NCBI RefSeq assembly: GCF_029407905.1
Contig: NC_073624.1
Location: 114,080,001-114,144,000 of the forward strand
Source of the DNA: Bubalus kerabau
Lineage: Eukaryota > Chordata > Mammalia > Artiodactyla > Bovidae
Length of the DNA stretch: 64,000 nucleotides
Direction: 5' to 3'
Every line of letters begins with the position of its first letter. The first letter of the stretch is position 1. A program made the translations under genes and the position numbers. Below, piece by piece: positions 10,936-23,167 of this stretch. The notes under the pieces were generated by a model. It was given only the letters and a program-made list of their open reading frames with translations. It searched no databases and was not told where the DNA came from.

Positions 10936-12800
10936 ATGGCCTCTTAGTGTTCAAGTGAATGAAGACTTGCATATCTCTCACTTTGAATCAAAAGTTAGAA
11001 ATGATTAGTCCTAGTGAGGAAGCCATGTTGAAAGCTGAGATAGGCTGAAAGCTAGGCCTCTTGTGTCTAGTTACCCAAGCTGTGAATGCAAAGGTAATGT
11101 TCTTCAAAGAAACTACTATTTCAGTGAACACACAAATGATAAGAAATGGAAACAGCCTTATTGCTGACATGGAGAAAGTTTCAATCATCTGGAGAGATCA
11201 AACCAGCCACAACATTCCCTTAGGCCAAAGCCAAGTTCAGAGAAAGGCCTCAACTTTCTTTAATTCTATGAAGGCTGAGAGAGCTGAGGAAGCTGTGAAA
11301 GAAGAGCTTGAAGCCAGCAGAGGAGGGTTCATGAGGTTTAAGGAAAGAAGCCATCTCCATAACATCAAAGTGCAAGGTGAAGAAGCAAGTGCTAATGTAG
11401 AAGCAAGTTATCCAGGTCTAGCTAACATCATGAATGAAGGTGGTTACTCCAAACAACAGATTTCCATGTAGACAAAAAAAAATCCTTATATTGGAAGAAG
11501 AAGCCATCTCGACTTGCAAAAGGAGAGAGGAAACACCACTGCCTAACTTCAAAGATCAAAAGACAGGTAGCCTCTTTTGTTAGGGACTAATGCATCTGGT
11601 GACTTGAAGTTGAAGCCAATGCTTGTTTACCATTCCCAAAATCCTAGGGCCCATCAGAATTAAGCTAAATCTACTCTGCCTGTTTTCTACAAATGCAACA
11701 ACAAAGCTCAGATGACGTTTATCTGTTGACAACATTGTTTACTGAATATTTTAAGCCCACTATTGAGACCCACTGCTCAGAAAAAAAAAGACTTTTCAAA
11801 CAATAACCGCTCATTGACAACGTGCATGGTCACTCAAGAGCTCTGGTGGCAATGTAAATAAGATTAATACTGTTTTCATGCTGCAAAGATAACATCTATT
11901 CTGCAGCCCATGGATCAAGGAGTAATTTTGGCTTTCAAGTCTTATTATTTAAGAAACACATTTTGTGAGGCTGCCATAGCTTGGGATTCCTCTGATGGAT
12001 CGGGGCAAAGTCCGCTGAGCCTTTTTGGGAAGGATTCACCATTCTAGATGCCAATAAACACATTCATGGGTCATCAAAATAACAACATTAACAAGAGTTT
12101 AGAAGAAGTTGATTCCAACCCTCATGGATGACTTCAGGAAGTTCAAGATTTCAGTGGAGGAAATAACTTAAGATGTGGCAGAAGTAGCAAGAGAACTAAA
12201 GTTAGAAGTGGAACCTGAAGATGTTACTGAGTTGTGGAATCTCACAATAAAGAACTGAGCTGCTTCCTTATGGCTGAACAAAGGAAGTGGTTTCTTGAGA
12301 TGAAATCTACCTGGTGAAGATGCTGTGAAAATAACTGAAATGACAACAGAGGATTTAGAATATTACATAAACTGAATTGATAAAACAGCAGTAGGGTTTG
12401 AGAGGATTGACTCCAATTTGGAAAGATGTTCTGCTGCTGCTGCTGCTGCTAAGTCGCTTCAGTCATGTCCGACTCTGTGCGACCCCATAGACGGTAGCCC
12501 ACCAGGCTCCCCCGTCCCTGGGATTCTCCAGGCAAGAACACTAGAGTGGGTTGCCATTTCCTTCTCCAATGGAAAGATGTTCTACTGTGGGTGAAATGCT
12601 ATCAAGCAGCATTGCATGCTACAAGGGATTCATTCATGAAAGGAAGAGCCAATCAGTGTGGCAAACATTATTGTCTTATTTTAAGAAATTGCTACCCCTA
12701 CTTCAACAACCACCACCCTAAACAATCAGCAGCCACCAACATGGAGGAAAGATCCACCGGCAGCAAAAGGATTATGACTTGCTGAAGACTTAGATGAGGG
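10936..12800 (+). pseudogene. Tigger1 transposase pseudogene
   Basis: The expected start ATG is at 10936, but the fourth codon is already TAG and many stops and frameshifts follow. The longest surviving open part, 11061-11471 (136 codons), covers the CENP-B-like helix-turn-helix DNA-binding region (…NSLIADMEKV…, …ERSHLHNIKVQGEEASANVEA…). The catalytic DDE portion downstream is recognisable only at nucleotide level (for example the cccatggatcaaggagtaat block near 11907). In the family this enzyme binds the terminal repeats and excises the element at TA sites. A Bov-A monomer interrupts it at 12433. No function is expected. Confidence 0.88.
12433..12570 (-). mobile_element. Bov-A monomer nested in Tigger1
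   Basis: A single antisense Bov-A unit with a (GCT)n head, gactctgtgcgaccccatag and ccaggcaagaacactagagt. A perfect 13-bp TSD, ggaaagatgttct, lies at 12420-12432 and 12571-12583. Removing the SINE and one TSD restores the Tigger1 sequence. Confidence 0.95.
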
Positions 12801-13031
12801 CTGGAATTTGGGGAATCAAAATATTTTTAATTAGGGAATGTATTTTTTCTTTTAGGCATAAAGCCTAAGAAGGCATAAATTCTTTTAAGCATAAAGCTAT
12901 TGCACACTTGATAGATGATAGCATAAGGTAAATACAATTTTTATATGCATTGGGAAACAAAAAAAATTCTTGTGACTCACTTTATTATGGTGGTCTGGAA
13001 CTGAACCTGCAATAATCCTGAGGTATATCTG

Positions 13032-14135
13032 TATTTGTTTATTTGAAAATCTTAATTTATTTGTAAATTTCATCTTAGTTTACTTGTATAACACTTCAGG
13101 TCTTACTAATTGGAACTGTTTGTACTTGTAGAGTCAAAATTTCATATCTGATCATCTGATATTCTTGAACTGTATTTATTTTAAGATTATTGAGGCAGAA
13201 GGATTATGATACTTTTTATTAAAATATTTTATTGCTGAAGTCCAAGGCATATTTCTAACTATCTTTCTTTGCTATTATGAATTTCACAATGATATAGTCC
13301 TTTCCTGCTAAAGGACCCAATACTATATAGGTAAGTAAGTATGGACCACTCTATAGTGACCCTGGCTAAGACCACAGTGAGTACAAAAATAGATCATTAG
13401 AAGCCTGATGGGAATAGAAATCTAAAATCCTGTGTATGCATTCCTGAAAGCGTTAGTAGAATATTGTTTAGAAATGCAACAGCCTACTTTTAACTTTGAA
13501 ATTTAATAATCAGAAAACAAAATGAAATTTAACAGGCAACAGCTGCTCTGGAACTATGTCTCAGGTGTTCAGAATGAATCCCTGCATCTTATAAGAATAC
13601 TGTCTGAAAGAATGTGATGAAAGGTGCTGGAGAGGGTAGTCACACCTTTGTAAATCAAGAGTAAATCAATGTAGAAAAAAAAAATTACAGGAAGGAGATA
13701 TGAAAGGATAACTTATAAGGAAGGAGATGTTTTGAAAAGATAAACTTTCCGGTGCTGGCAATGCTGCTTTGAACTCCTCAGATATGACCACTTTAACGTT
13801 TCAGTAATTAACAGTACCATTGGAGCAAACGTGTACAATGTGGAACATACAGAGTACTGAGACCTAGAAATGCTTGTCAATATGTAATGCAAGGCAAATT
13901 TTTAACAACTTTGCAGTCTGTATTTTTAACAGTTCCATCTGGTGACAAATTATCATTTCATCTGTTTTCCTACTTGAATTCAATGTAGAAGCTGCGTTCA
14001 TTGTTTCCACTGTATTTTGCAAATTTATAATCAAAATCAATCACGATGTATTGGATACTCTCGTTTTAGTGGAATAAGTAGTTTTTGAATGTCACTGGTA
14101 CATCTGCCTTCTTAATTTATTAGTAGATGTTTATT
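13032..14135. other. Single-copy sequence, no feature recognised
   Basis: Unique-looking AT-rich DNA without long ORFs. An A9 run at about 13676-13684 is the only low-complexity piece. Confidence 0.45.
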
Positions 14136-14145
14136 AAGAAATTGA

Positions 14146-14606
14146 TGAAACTGGAGCCTATTATACAGAGTGAAGTAAGCCAGAAAGAAAAACACCAATA
14201 CAGTATACTAACGCATATATATGGAATTTAGAAAGATGGTAACAATAACCCTGTGTACGAGACAGCAAAAGAGACACTGATGTATAGAACAGTCTTATGG
14301 ACTCTGTGAGAGAGGGAGAGGGTGGGAAGATTCGGGAGAATGGCATTGAAACATGTAAAATATCATGTATGAAACGAGTTGCCAGTCCAGGTTCGATGCA
14401 CGATACTGGATGCTTGGGGCTGGTGCACTGGGACGACCCAGAGGGATGGAATGGGAAGGGAGGAGGGAGGAGGGTTCAGGATGGGGAACACATGTATACC
14501 TGTGGCAGATTTATTTTGATATTTGGCAAAACTAATACAGTTATGTAATGTTTAAAAATAAAATTAAATTAAAAAAATAAATAAATAAAATAAAAAAAAA
14601 AAAAGA
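14146..14606 (+). mobile_element. Ruminant L1 3' end, 5' truncated
   Basis: Begins near the end of ORF2 (tgaaactggagcctattata), runs through the 3'UTR (ggttcgatgcacgatactgg, ggggctggtgcactgggacg) and ends in an A-rich tail. A 10-bp TSD, aagaaattga, sits at 14136-14145 and 14607-14616, so this is a clean target-primed insertion. Low divergence suggests it is relatively young. Confidence 0.95.
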
Positions 14607-14616
14607 AAGAAATTGA

Positions 14617-17228
14617 GGACTTTTTTCTTTAAAGAAATACAAGAAGGTAAGAAAAGTTCAAAAATCATCTCTGATCTCTGGATGAAAAGAAATGTGTGCA
14701 TGTGTGTGGAGGAGGGCGGACTAGCCATCCTGGAAGGTAGACGTACCTACTGCTCAAAACTTGGTGTGGGATGACATACGATCTTCTGCAGTTGAGCCTT
14801 TGAGCCTCTTCAAAGTCTGTCTGTGGCTGTAAACTACCAGGGGCAATGATCTGAATGTTTTCATGTTTTGTTCCCCACTCTATCTCCACATGGAAAACTC
14901 TTCATAAACACAACGACCCGACTTACCAAGTCAGGCAGCATTTTGTATGCATTTAAAAAATAGGTAGTTTAATTGCCTATTTGCATTTTTTTGCATTATA
15001 CTTTTAGAAGCTTAAGCTTGAGGCTTGTGTGTTTACAAATATATGCCTTATACTTAATAAGTATGCCCTTCACATTATAAAGTCTTGAAAACATTTGCTG
15101 AGTGAATACATCAGTAGCAACTAGCGCTCAAGGTCACAGACATAGATGGCACCATGATCTCAGAGAATTTTTCCTGGTAGTCTGTGACGCATCTTAAAGA
15201 TCTGGCTTCCTGAGTCCATTTTTCTGTTTCATGGAGTGAATTGTTTGTTTTATTATTAAATAATTTCCATTAAGTTATTTTATTATTCACATTACTTCAT
15301 TTGAAATGTCTCCTACTTTGTGAAATCTTAGCCAGCTTCTCCCTCTGTTTTCCATACATGGAATCTCTCTCTCCCTCATGCCTGTTTTCCTAGGACACTT
15401 CAATTATTTCAGTAGTACAGCATTGATCAGATTGTACTGTGGTTGCTTGTTCCTATGACCACCTATTACATTAATCTGTTACTCTTTTGAGGCTTTTATC
15501 ATTTTCTTTCAGTCTCCAGCTTTAAAACAGGGTTGGACACATGTGTTAATCATCTCTCTATTTTTTTTAAATTTAATTACTAATGGGCCAAAAGCCCCAG
15601 GTTTGAGAAGAAGTGTCTTTTATCTTTTTACTGTTAAATGGTATAATGGAGAGCCCCAGCTTCAGGTGTAACAAAAGATATACTCTTTAGGAAGCACGTG
15701 GTTCTTAGCAATTAGAAATTCCCAGAGTATCATAGAGGACTATACGGCATTCCTCGAAATGTACCTGCCAGTTGTAAAGTAACCATCTAAGAAGCCTGAG
15801 AGTCACTGTTATGTTCCCAGCTCCCTCTGAGCATCTTCTTTTGCATGGTTACCTCTTAACCAGAGGACACCTGAATCAATAAAGAATTGACACCAGCTAT
15901 AAATGAATTCGGGAAAGACTGGCCAGCACCCCACGATCTTTGCAAACTTTCATGTGTGCTTTCAACTGTTTTTTCATAGACATATTTCCATGTTTCCCAA
16001 TGTGTTTTTGAAACATTTGTTCCAGAGTATGCCAAGAGCTGTCATTTACAAAAAGACTTCATGATTAAGTGAATTTGGAGAATGAAGGGTAAATTAAAAT
16101 AAAGCAAAGCAAAACAAAACAAACATAGAATCTTGAATTAGGATTTTCTGCAGCCTCTAATATCCAAATAAAGCCTGAATTTTCAGGGGAAATAATATGG
16201 AATGTTTTTAAACAAGCATTGAACCAATGAAATGTAATATTTTTAACTTTTGTGATACAATTGTCAGAATACACTTTCATGAAATATGAATCAATACCAC
16301 TAAAAGTTTCCTACTGCTAGGTATTCTTCTCAAATATTTATCCTATTTGTATATATACCACTTCCTGCATAACTCAGATATGGAGAGAAGACCAGGAACT
16401 CTTCCTCAACTGGTGCTGATGGCATTCTAAGACACACCACATGAATACTTTCTGTAATTAAATTTTAAATTAATATATCAGTTCAAAGGTAATTGCCACA
16501 TGCAAAAATTTTTATGCTAATGTACAAATCCAAATTGATTAGATTTTCAAATAATATTATGTGATTATATATTCCCCTTTTATTTCTTTGTCCTTTTCAG
16601 AATCAATCTGTGATATCCTTACATATATACTCTTACCACAGTAAAGGCTCAAATTTAGAAATATGAGATGCAAATTAGCAAATGTATAACAATAAAAAAT
16701 GTGAAATGTGCTTGTGCTAATGCATGAAAAATAATTTTGGCTAAAATCTCAGCTCTCATCTAACTTCTCAACACATAGAAAAAGTTAATGAAAGTGATTT
16801 CAGAATTTTGCTCTATGAACAAGGATACTTTACATTTATTTTCCAAGCTACTATGTAATTGTACTTATATTTCATCATGTGCAGTTCTTATGTCTTACTT
16901 TTACTCAGCAAGAATTCATATTCTTACAATTCTGGGACTGTGTAATATCACTGTGCTATCTATCAGAAAAAATGGCAGAATAATACAATAAAATGGTTGA
17001 TAAACTAGAAAATAGAAACATGACCAATTGCTAGAGATTTATTAAGCCAACTATTTTTAGCAAAAAATTAATATTTCACTAAGTAAAAAAGAAAAGATTG
17101 AACCAAAATTCATTCCTTAGATATTGCACAGATATATGCTTCAGTGTGGTAAAGTCAATGAAACTTATTGAAAAAATGTCAAGTGAGGTTATTTGCTAAC
17201 TTATTAACAAGATGCTGGTTGTCTCTTT
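14617..17228. other. 2.6 kb of mainly single-copy sequence
   Basis: No host exon pattern is visible. A probable L2 relic lies at 15295-15545. Short A-rich stretches such as aaagcaaagcaaaacaaaac near 16100 occur. ORFs at 14665-14889, 16065-16280 and 16788-16991 are under 75 codons and have no recognisable domain. Confidence 0.5.
15295..15545 (+). mobile_element. Probable L2 LINE 3' relic
   Basis: Text such as aatgtctcctactttgtgaa followed by a tctccctctg stretch and a final ccagctttaaaacagggttg block follows the order of L2 3'UTR sequence. Diverged; assignment is tentative. Confidence 0.4.
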
Positions 17229-17237
17229 AAAGTGAGG

Positions 17238-19284
17238 AGTGGTCCTAAGATGGCTGAGGAATAGAAGGGGGAGACCAACTTTCTCCCCCCACAAATTTAT
17301 TGAAAGATCATTTGAATGCTGAGCAAATTCCACAAAACAACTTCTGAAAGCTGACAGTGGACACCAGGCACCAAGAAATGCAGCCCATTGTCTTTGAAAG
17401 GAGGTAGGACAAAATATAAAAGATAAAAAGAGAGACAAAAAAGTTAGGGATGGAGACCCATCCTAGGGAGGGAGTCGTGAAAGAGAAGAAGTATCCAAAC
17501 ACCGGCGGGTCTGTGGGGAGTTTTGGAATCTCAGAGGGCAACATAACTGGGAGGAAAAATAAATAAATAAACAAATAAAACCCACAGATTATCCGCTTAG
17601 ATAGCATATTGAAAAGCAGAGACATTACTTTGCCAACAAACGTCCGTTTAGTCAAGGCTATGGTTTTTCCAGTGGTCATGTATGGATGCAAGAGTTGGAC
17701 TGTGAAGAAAGCTGAGCACCAAAGAATTGGTGCTTTTGAACTGTGGTGTTGGAGAAGACTCCTGAGAGTCCCTTGGACTGCAAGGAGATCCAACCAGTCC
17801 ATTCTAAAGGAGATCAGCCCTGGGTGTTCTTTGGAAGGAATGATGCTAAAGCTGAAACTCCAATACTTTGGCCACCTCATGCGACGAGTTGACTCGTTGG
17901 AAAAGACTCTGATGCTGGGAGCGATTGGGGGCAGGAGGAAAAGAACAACAGAGGATGAGATGGCTGGATGGCATCACTGACTAGATGGACATGAGTTTGA
18001 GTGAACTCCGGGAGATGGTGATGGACAGGGAGGCCTGGCGTGCTGCGATTCATGGGGTCGCAAAGAATCGGACACGACTCAGCAACTGAACTGAACTGAA
18101 CTGAACTGAGCCTGAATGCCCTGAGGACAATCTGAGGGAGCTAACATGACATAGCAACCCAACTGTGAGATAGCCAGAGAGAGAGATTAAGAAAAGAGAG
18201 AGAGAGAACATTTTCACAAAAAGCTCTAACCTAAGGCAATGCTGGCCCGCTCACAGAACAAAGGACTGAGCAAATACCAGAGGAGAGCTAGCCAGCTCTT
18301 CCCCCCCACTCTCCTGCCTAGAGGCAGAGAGGCAGGTGGGCAACAGCCAGAGCTGGAAAGGGGCCATCTCGGCCCCAGAGACGGCATCCTCTACCAAATT
18401 GTGAGCAGGCTTCCAGTTGCTAACCAAGTCTTCCTGGGATCCTGGATGGTTGACACCTGCCAGGAGGGTCACAACCAGAGATCAGCTCCCCAGAGGAGAC
18501 ACACAGCACACCTGAGACGGCGGTTCTGCTGTGCACCCAGGAAACTGAGCAGCTGGGATGGGGGAGGCGATAAGAGGCACTGCCCACCTGGGCAGTGTGC
18601 GCTTGCCAAGCACCTGATCGCCTAAGCTGCCCAGACCTGGGAAGGGCACAAAACGCAGGCCCAGCCAAGTCTGTGCCTTTGTGGAGTACCTGAGAACCTG
18701 AACCTGAGTGGCTTAGACCTGGGAAGTGCACGAAACCCAAGGACTGCTTTAGACAGTTCCCCTGCAGAGCAACCTGGAGACTGAGCAGAGTAGACCGGGA
18801 AAGCCGTGAGCGGGGTGGGGGTGGGGGGGCAAACCCAGTGTGGCCCAGGCACTGCGAGCACTCCCCACACACGCCAGTGATAGTTGTTTGCAGTGTTCCT
18901 CCCTCCACACAGCACAACTGAATAAGTGAGCCTAAATAAGTGACCACCTCCACCGCCTTGTATCAGGGTGGAAATTAGACACTGAAGAAATTTGCAAATA
19001 GAGGAAGCCAAAATAAACAAAGAAGAGGGAACTGCTCTGGAAGTGACAGGTACAACAGATTAAAACCCTGTAGTTAGCACTGAATACATTGGAAGGGGCC
19101 TATAGACCTTGACAAGAAGTATAAGCTGGAACAAGGAACTAACCGAAACTGAACTGACCCCACACTGCCTTCAACAGCTCCAGAGAAATTCCTAGATCTA
19201 TTTTACTAGTATCTTTTTTTTTTTAATTTTTAAATTTTTAAAATTTTAAGTCCTTTATTACTCTTTTAATTTTCATTTTTATAA
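17238..19284 (+). promoter_or_regulatory. L1 5'UTR (former internal promoter)
   Basis: This GC-richer block (especially 18240-18900) is the L1 5' leader, which in intact elements carries an internal RNA polymerase II promoter. It is split by a BovB 3' end at 17599-18111, with about 100 bp of leader lost there. ORFs of 130-177 codons that appear in it on both strands reflect base composition, not genes. Whether any promoter activity remains cannot be read from sequence. Confidence 0.8.
17599..18111 (+). mobile_element. BovB LINE 3' fragment inside L1 5'UTR
   Basis: Starts at agatagcatattgaaaagca and runs to the terminal tail of (GAACT) repeats at 18088-18110. A 123-codon open stretch (17609-17980) encodes the C-terminal part of the BovB protein (…FPVVMYGCKSWTVKKAEHQRI…). 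No clean TSD is seen, and L1 sequence is missing across the junction. Confidence 0.92.
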
Positions 19285-20353
19285 CCCACCAGTACTGGTT
19301 TCTTTGTTTTATTTTTTCCTTGCCTTTTCTGCTGATAACAAAAATAAATGGTTTGGTAACTGCTAAGTATTGTGAATATAATCAATCTGATTTCAGTGTT
19401 GACCATCTGGTGATGTCCATGTATAGAGTCTTCTCTTGTGTTGTTAGAAGAGGGTGTTTGCTATGACCAGTGCATTTTCTTGGCAAAACTCTATTAGTCT
19501 TTGCCCTGCTTCATTCCGTATTCCAAGGCCAAATTTGCCTGTTACTCCAGGTGTTTCTTGACTTCCTACTTTTGCATTCCAGTCCCCTATAATGAAAAGG
19601 ACATCTTTTTTGGGTGTTAGCTCTAAAAGGTCTTGTAGGTCTTCATAGAACCATTCAACTTCAGCTTCTTCAGCATTACTGGTTGGGGCATAGACTTGGA
19701 TTATTGTGATATTGAATGGTTTGCCTTGGAAACGAACAGAGATCATTCTGTCGTTTTTGAGATTGCATCCAAGTACTGCATTTTGGACTCTTTTGTTGAC
19801 CATGATGGCTACTCCATTTCTTCTATGGGATTCCTGCCCACAGTAGTAGATATAATGGTCATCTGAGTTAAATTCACTCATTCCAGTCCATTTTAGTTCG
19901 CTGATTCCTAGAATGTCGACATTCACTCTTGCCATCTCTTGTTTGACCACTTCCAATTTGCCTTGATTCATGGACCTGACATTCCAGGTTCCTATGCAAT
20001 ATTGCTCTTTACAGCATTGGACCTTGCTTCTATCACCAGTCACATCCACAGCTGGGTATTGTTTTTGCTTTGGCTCCATCCCTTCATTCTTTCTGGAGTT
20101 ATTTCTCCACTGATCTCCAGTAGCATATTGGGCACCTACTGACCTGGGGAGTTTCTCTTTCAGTATCCTATCATTGTGCCTTTCATACTGTTCATGGGGT
20201 TCTCAAGGCAAGAATACTGAAGTGGTTTGTCATTCCCTTCTCCAGTGGACCACATTCTGTCAGATCTCTCCACCATGACCCGCCCATCTTGGGTTGCCCC
20301 AAGGGCATGGCTTAGTTTCATTGAGTTAGACAAGGCTGTGGTCCTAGTGTGAT
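19285..20353 (-). mobile_element. BovB internal fragment, truncated at both ends
   Basis: Antisense BovB covering part of the 5'UTR and the endonuclease coding part. It stops at 20353 in the middle of the BovB 5'UTR (compare 58370-58380 in the other copy) and at about 19285 within the ORF. A LINE piece lacking its own 3' end cannot be a simple retrotransposition product, so it was probably left by deletion or rearrangement. Confidence 0.88.
19444..20079 (-). pseudogene. BovB endonuclease domain, 211-codon open remnant
   Basis: An uninterrupted reading frame begins at the normal BovB start (MEPKQKQYPAVDVTGDRSK) and covers most of an APE-like endonuclease. Visible motifs are TWNVRSMNQGKLE near residue 32, an ISELKWTGM segment, …QVYAPTSNAEEAEVEWF…, GDWNAKVG and an NEAGQRLIEFCQENALVI segment. 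In the family this domain nicks target DNA to prime reverse transcription. The frame ends where the fragment departs from the consensus, before the catalytic histidine region and the reverse transcriptase, so it is a fragment. It is the longest clean coding stretch in the window. Confidence 0.88.
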
Positions 20354-20354
20354 A

Positions 20355-20817
20355 GAAGACAAAAATAAAGGCCATGAGAAAATACTTGACGCGATAATAG
20401 TTGAAAACTTCCCTAAAATGGGGAAGAAAATAGCCACTCAAGTCCAAGAAACCCAGAGAGTCCCAAACAGGATAAACCCAAGGCAAAACACCCCAAGACA
20501 CATATTAATCAAATTAACAAAGGTCAAACACAAAGAACAAATATTAAAAGCAGCAAGGGAAAAACAACAAATAACACACAAGGGGATTCCCATAAGGATA
20601 ACAGCTGATCTTTCAATAGAAACTCTTCAGGCCAGAAGGGAATGGCAGGGCATACTTAAAGTGATGAAAGAGAAAAATATACAACCAAGATTACTGTACT
20701 CAGCAAGGATCTCATTTAAATATGAAGGAGAAATCAAAAAGCTTTACAGACAAGCAAAAGCTGATAGAATTCAGCACCACCAAACCAGCTCTTCAACAAG
20801 TGCTAAAGGATCTTCTC
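20355..20817 (+). pseudogene. L1 ORF1 protein, C-terminal fragment
   Basis: The frame encodes the end of the RRM-like region and the C-terminal domain of the L1 RNA-binding chaperone (…INPRQNTPRHILIKLTKVKH…, …ETLQARREWQGILKVMKEKN…). The N-terminal coiled coil is absent because the upstream sequence is replaced by BovB. One extra A in the run at 20736-20740 shifts the frame after …EGEIK, so the natural stop at about 20815 is out of frame and translation would run on to 20846. In intact L1, ORF1p trimers coat the L1 RNA. Confidence 0.88.
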
Positions 20818-21844
20818 TAGACAGGAAACACAGAAACAGTGTATAAACTCCAAACCAAAACAACAAAGTAAATGGCAACAGGATCATACTTATCAATAAT
20901 TACCTTAAATGTAAATTGGTTTAATGCCCCAACCAAAAGAAAAAGACTGGCTGAATGGATACAAAAACAAGACCCTTATATATGCTGTCTACAAGAGATC
21001 CACCTCAAACAAGGGACACATACAGACTGAAAGTGAAGGGCTGGAAAAAAAGATATTTCATGCAAATGGAGATCAAAAGAAAGCAGGAGTAGCAATACTC
21101 ATATCAGATAAAATAGACTTTGAAATAAAGGCTGTGAAAAGAGACAAAGAAGGGCATTACATAATGATCAAAAGGATCAATCCAAGAAGAAGATATAATG
21201 TTATAAATATATGTGCACCTACATAGGAGCACCGCAATATGTAAGGCAAATGCTAACAAGTATGAAAGGCTAAATGAACAGTAACACAATAATAGTGGGA
21301 GTCTTTAATACCCCACTCACACCTATGAATAGATCAGCTAAACAGATTATTAGCAAGGAAAGACAAACTTTAAATGATACAATGGACCAGTTAGACCTTA
21401 TTGATATCTATAGGACATTTCACCCCAAAACAATGAATTTCACCTTTATCTCAAGTGTACATGGAACCTTCTCCAGGATAGATCACATCTTGGGCATAAA
21501 TCTAGCCTTGGTAAATAAAAAAAAAAAAAAAAAAAAGAAAGAAAGAAATCATTCAGAGCATCCTTTCTGATCACAAGGCACTAAGATTAGAAGTCAACTA
21601 CAGGGAAAAAAAAAACTATTAAAAATACAAACATATGGAGGCTAAACAACACGCTTCTGAATAACCAACAAATCACAGAAGAAATCAAAAAGAAATCAAA
21701 ATATGCATAGAAACAAAACACAAAAAACACAAAACCTATGGAACTCAGTAAAAAGATTGTTAAGGGGAAGGTTCATAGCAATACAAGCTTACCTCAAGAA
21801 ATAGGAGAAAACTCAAATAAATAACCTAACTCTACACCTAGAGC

Positions 21845-22126
21845 TGGAGAAGGCAATGGCACCCCACTCCAGTACTCTTGCCTGGAAAATCCCATGGATG
21901 GAGGAGCCTGGTAGGCTGCAGACCATGGGGTTGTGAAGAGTCGGACACGACTGAGCGACTTCACTTTCACTTTTCCCTTTCATGCACTGGAGAAGGAAAT
22001 GGCAACTCACTCCAGTGTTCTTGCCTGGAGAATCCCAGGGACGGGGGAGCCTGGTGGGCCACCGTCTACGGGGTTGCACAGAGTCGGACACGACTGAAGC
22101 GACTTAGCAGCAGCAGCAGTAGCAGC
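21845..22126 (+). mobile_element. Bov-A2 SINE nested in L1 ORF2
   Basis: Two Bov-A monomers with a linker and an AGC-rich tail. A perfect 11-bp TSD, acacctagagc, lies at 21834-21844 and 22127-22137. Removing it restores the L1 ORF2 sequence. Confidence 0.96.
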
Positions 22127-22967
22127 ACACCTAGAGCAACTAGAAAAGGAAGAAATGAGGAACCCCAGGGTTAGTAGAAGGAAAGAAATCATAAAAATTA
22201 GGGCAGAAATAAATGAAAAAGAAACAAAGGAGACCATAGCAAAAATCAACAAAGCTAAAAGCTGGTTCTTTGAGTAAATAAAATAGACAAACCACTAGCC
22301 AGACTCATCAAAAAAATAAGGGAGAAGAATCAAATCAATAAAATTAGAAATGCAAATGGAGAAATCACAACAGACAACACAGAAATACAAAGGATCATAA
22401 GGGACTACTATCAACAATTATATGCCAATAAAATGGACAACTTGGAAGAAATGGACAAATTTTTAGAAAAGTATAACTTTCCAAAATGGAACCAGGAAGA
22501 AATAGAAAATCTTAACAGACCAATCACAAGCACGGAAATCGAAACTGTAATCATAAATCTTCCAGCAAACAAAAGCCCAGGACCAAATGGCTTCACAGCT
22601 GAATTCTACCAAAAATTTAGAGAAGAGCTAACACCTATCTTACTCAAATTCTTCCAGAAAACTGCAGAGGAAGATAAACTTCCAAACTCATTCTATGAGG
22701 CCACCATCACCCTAATACCAAAACCAGACAAAGACGCCACCAAATAAAGAAAACTACAGGCCAATATCACTGATAAACATAGATGCAAAAATCCTTAACC
22801 AAATTCTAACAAACAGAATCCAACAACATATGAAAAAGATCATACATCATGACCAAGTGTGCTTTATCCCAGGGATGAAAGGATTCTTCAATATCCACAA
22901 ATCAATCAATGTAATACACCACATTAACAAATTGAAAGATAAAAACCATATGATTATCTCAATGTAT

Positions 22968-23167
22968 GAAGTTTCTCAGTCATGTCTGACTCTTTGCAAC
23001 CCCATGGACTGCAGCCTACCAGGCTCCTCTGTCCATGGATTTTTCCAGGCAAGAGTACCAGAGTGGGTTTCCATTTCCTTCTCCAGGGGATCTTCCCAAC
23101 CCAGGTATTGAGCCTGGGTCTCACACATTGTAGGCAGATTCTTTACTCTCTGAGCCACCAGGGAAGC
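22968..23167 (-). mobile_element. Bov-tA SINE nested in L1 ORF2
   Basis: Antisense Bov-tA from the agtcatgtctgactctttgc end to the tRNA-like head at tctgagccaccagggaagct. It interrupts L1 between tctcaatg and gcagagaaagcctttgac. A clear TSD is not evident, so some target bases may have been lost. Confidence 0.92.

Larger units (their letters stand above)
10556..13031 (+). mobile_element. Tigger1 DNA transposon, near full length
   Basis: The whole sequence follows Tigger1 (TcMar, pogo group) from the 5' terminal repeat (aggcacacctcaattttatt) through the untranslated leader and transposase region to the 3' terminal repeat (tggtctggaactgaacctgc ... gaggtatatctg). A TA lies just outside at 13032-13033. 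About 2.3 kb of Tigger1 remains once the nested SINE is removed. Tigger1 was active in early eutherians, so this copy is a fossil. It moved by cut-and-paste, unlike almost everything else in the window. Confidence 0.93.

Noticed and set aside
18239..19020. GC-rich patch with ORFs of 128, 132 and 177 codons, looking like a CpG-island first exon
   Set aside because: The sequence is the L1 5'UTR, collinear with the flanking L1. Overlapping ORFs on both strands are a composition effect.
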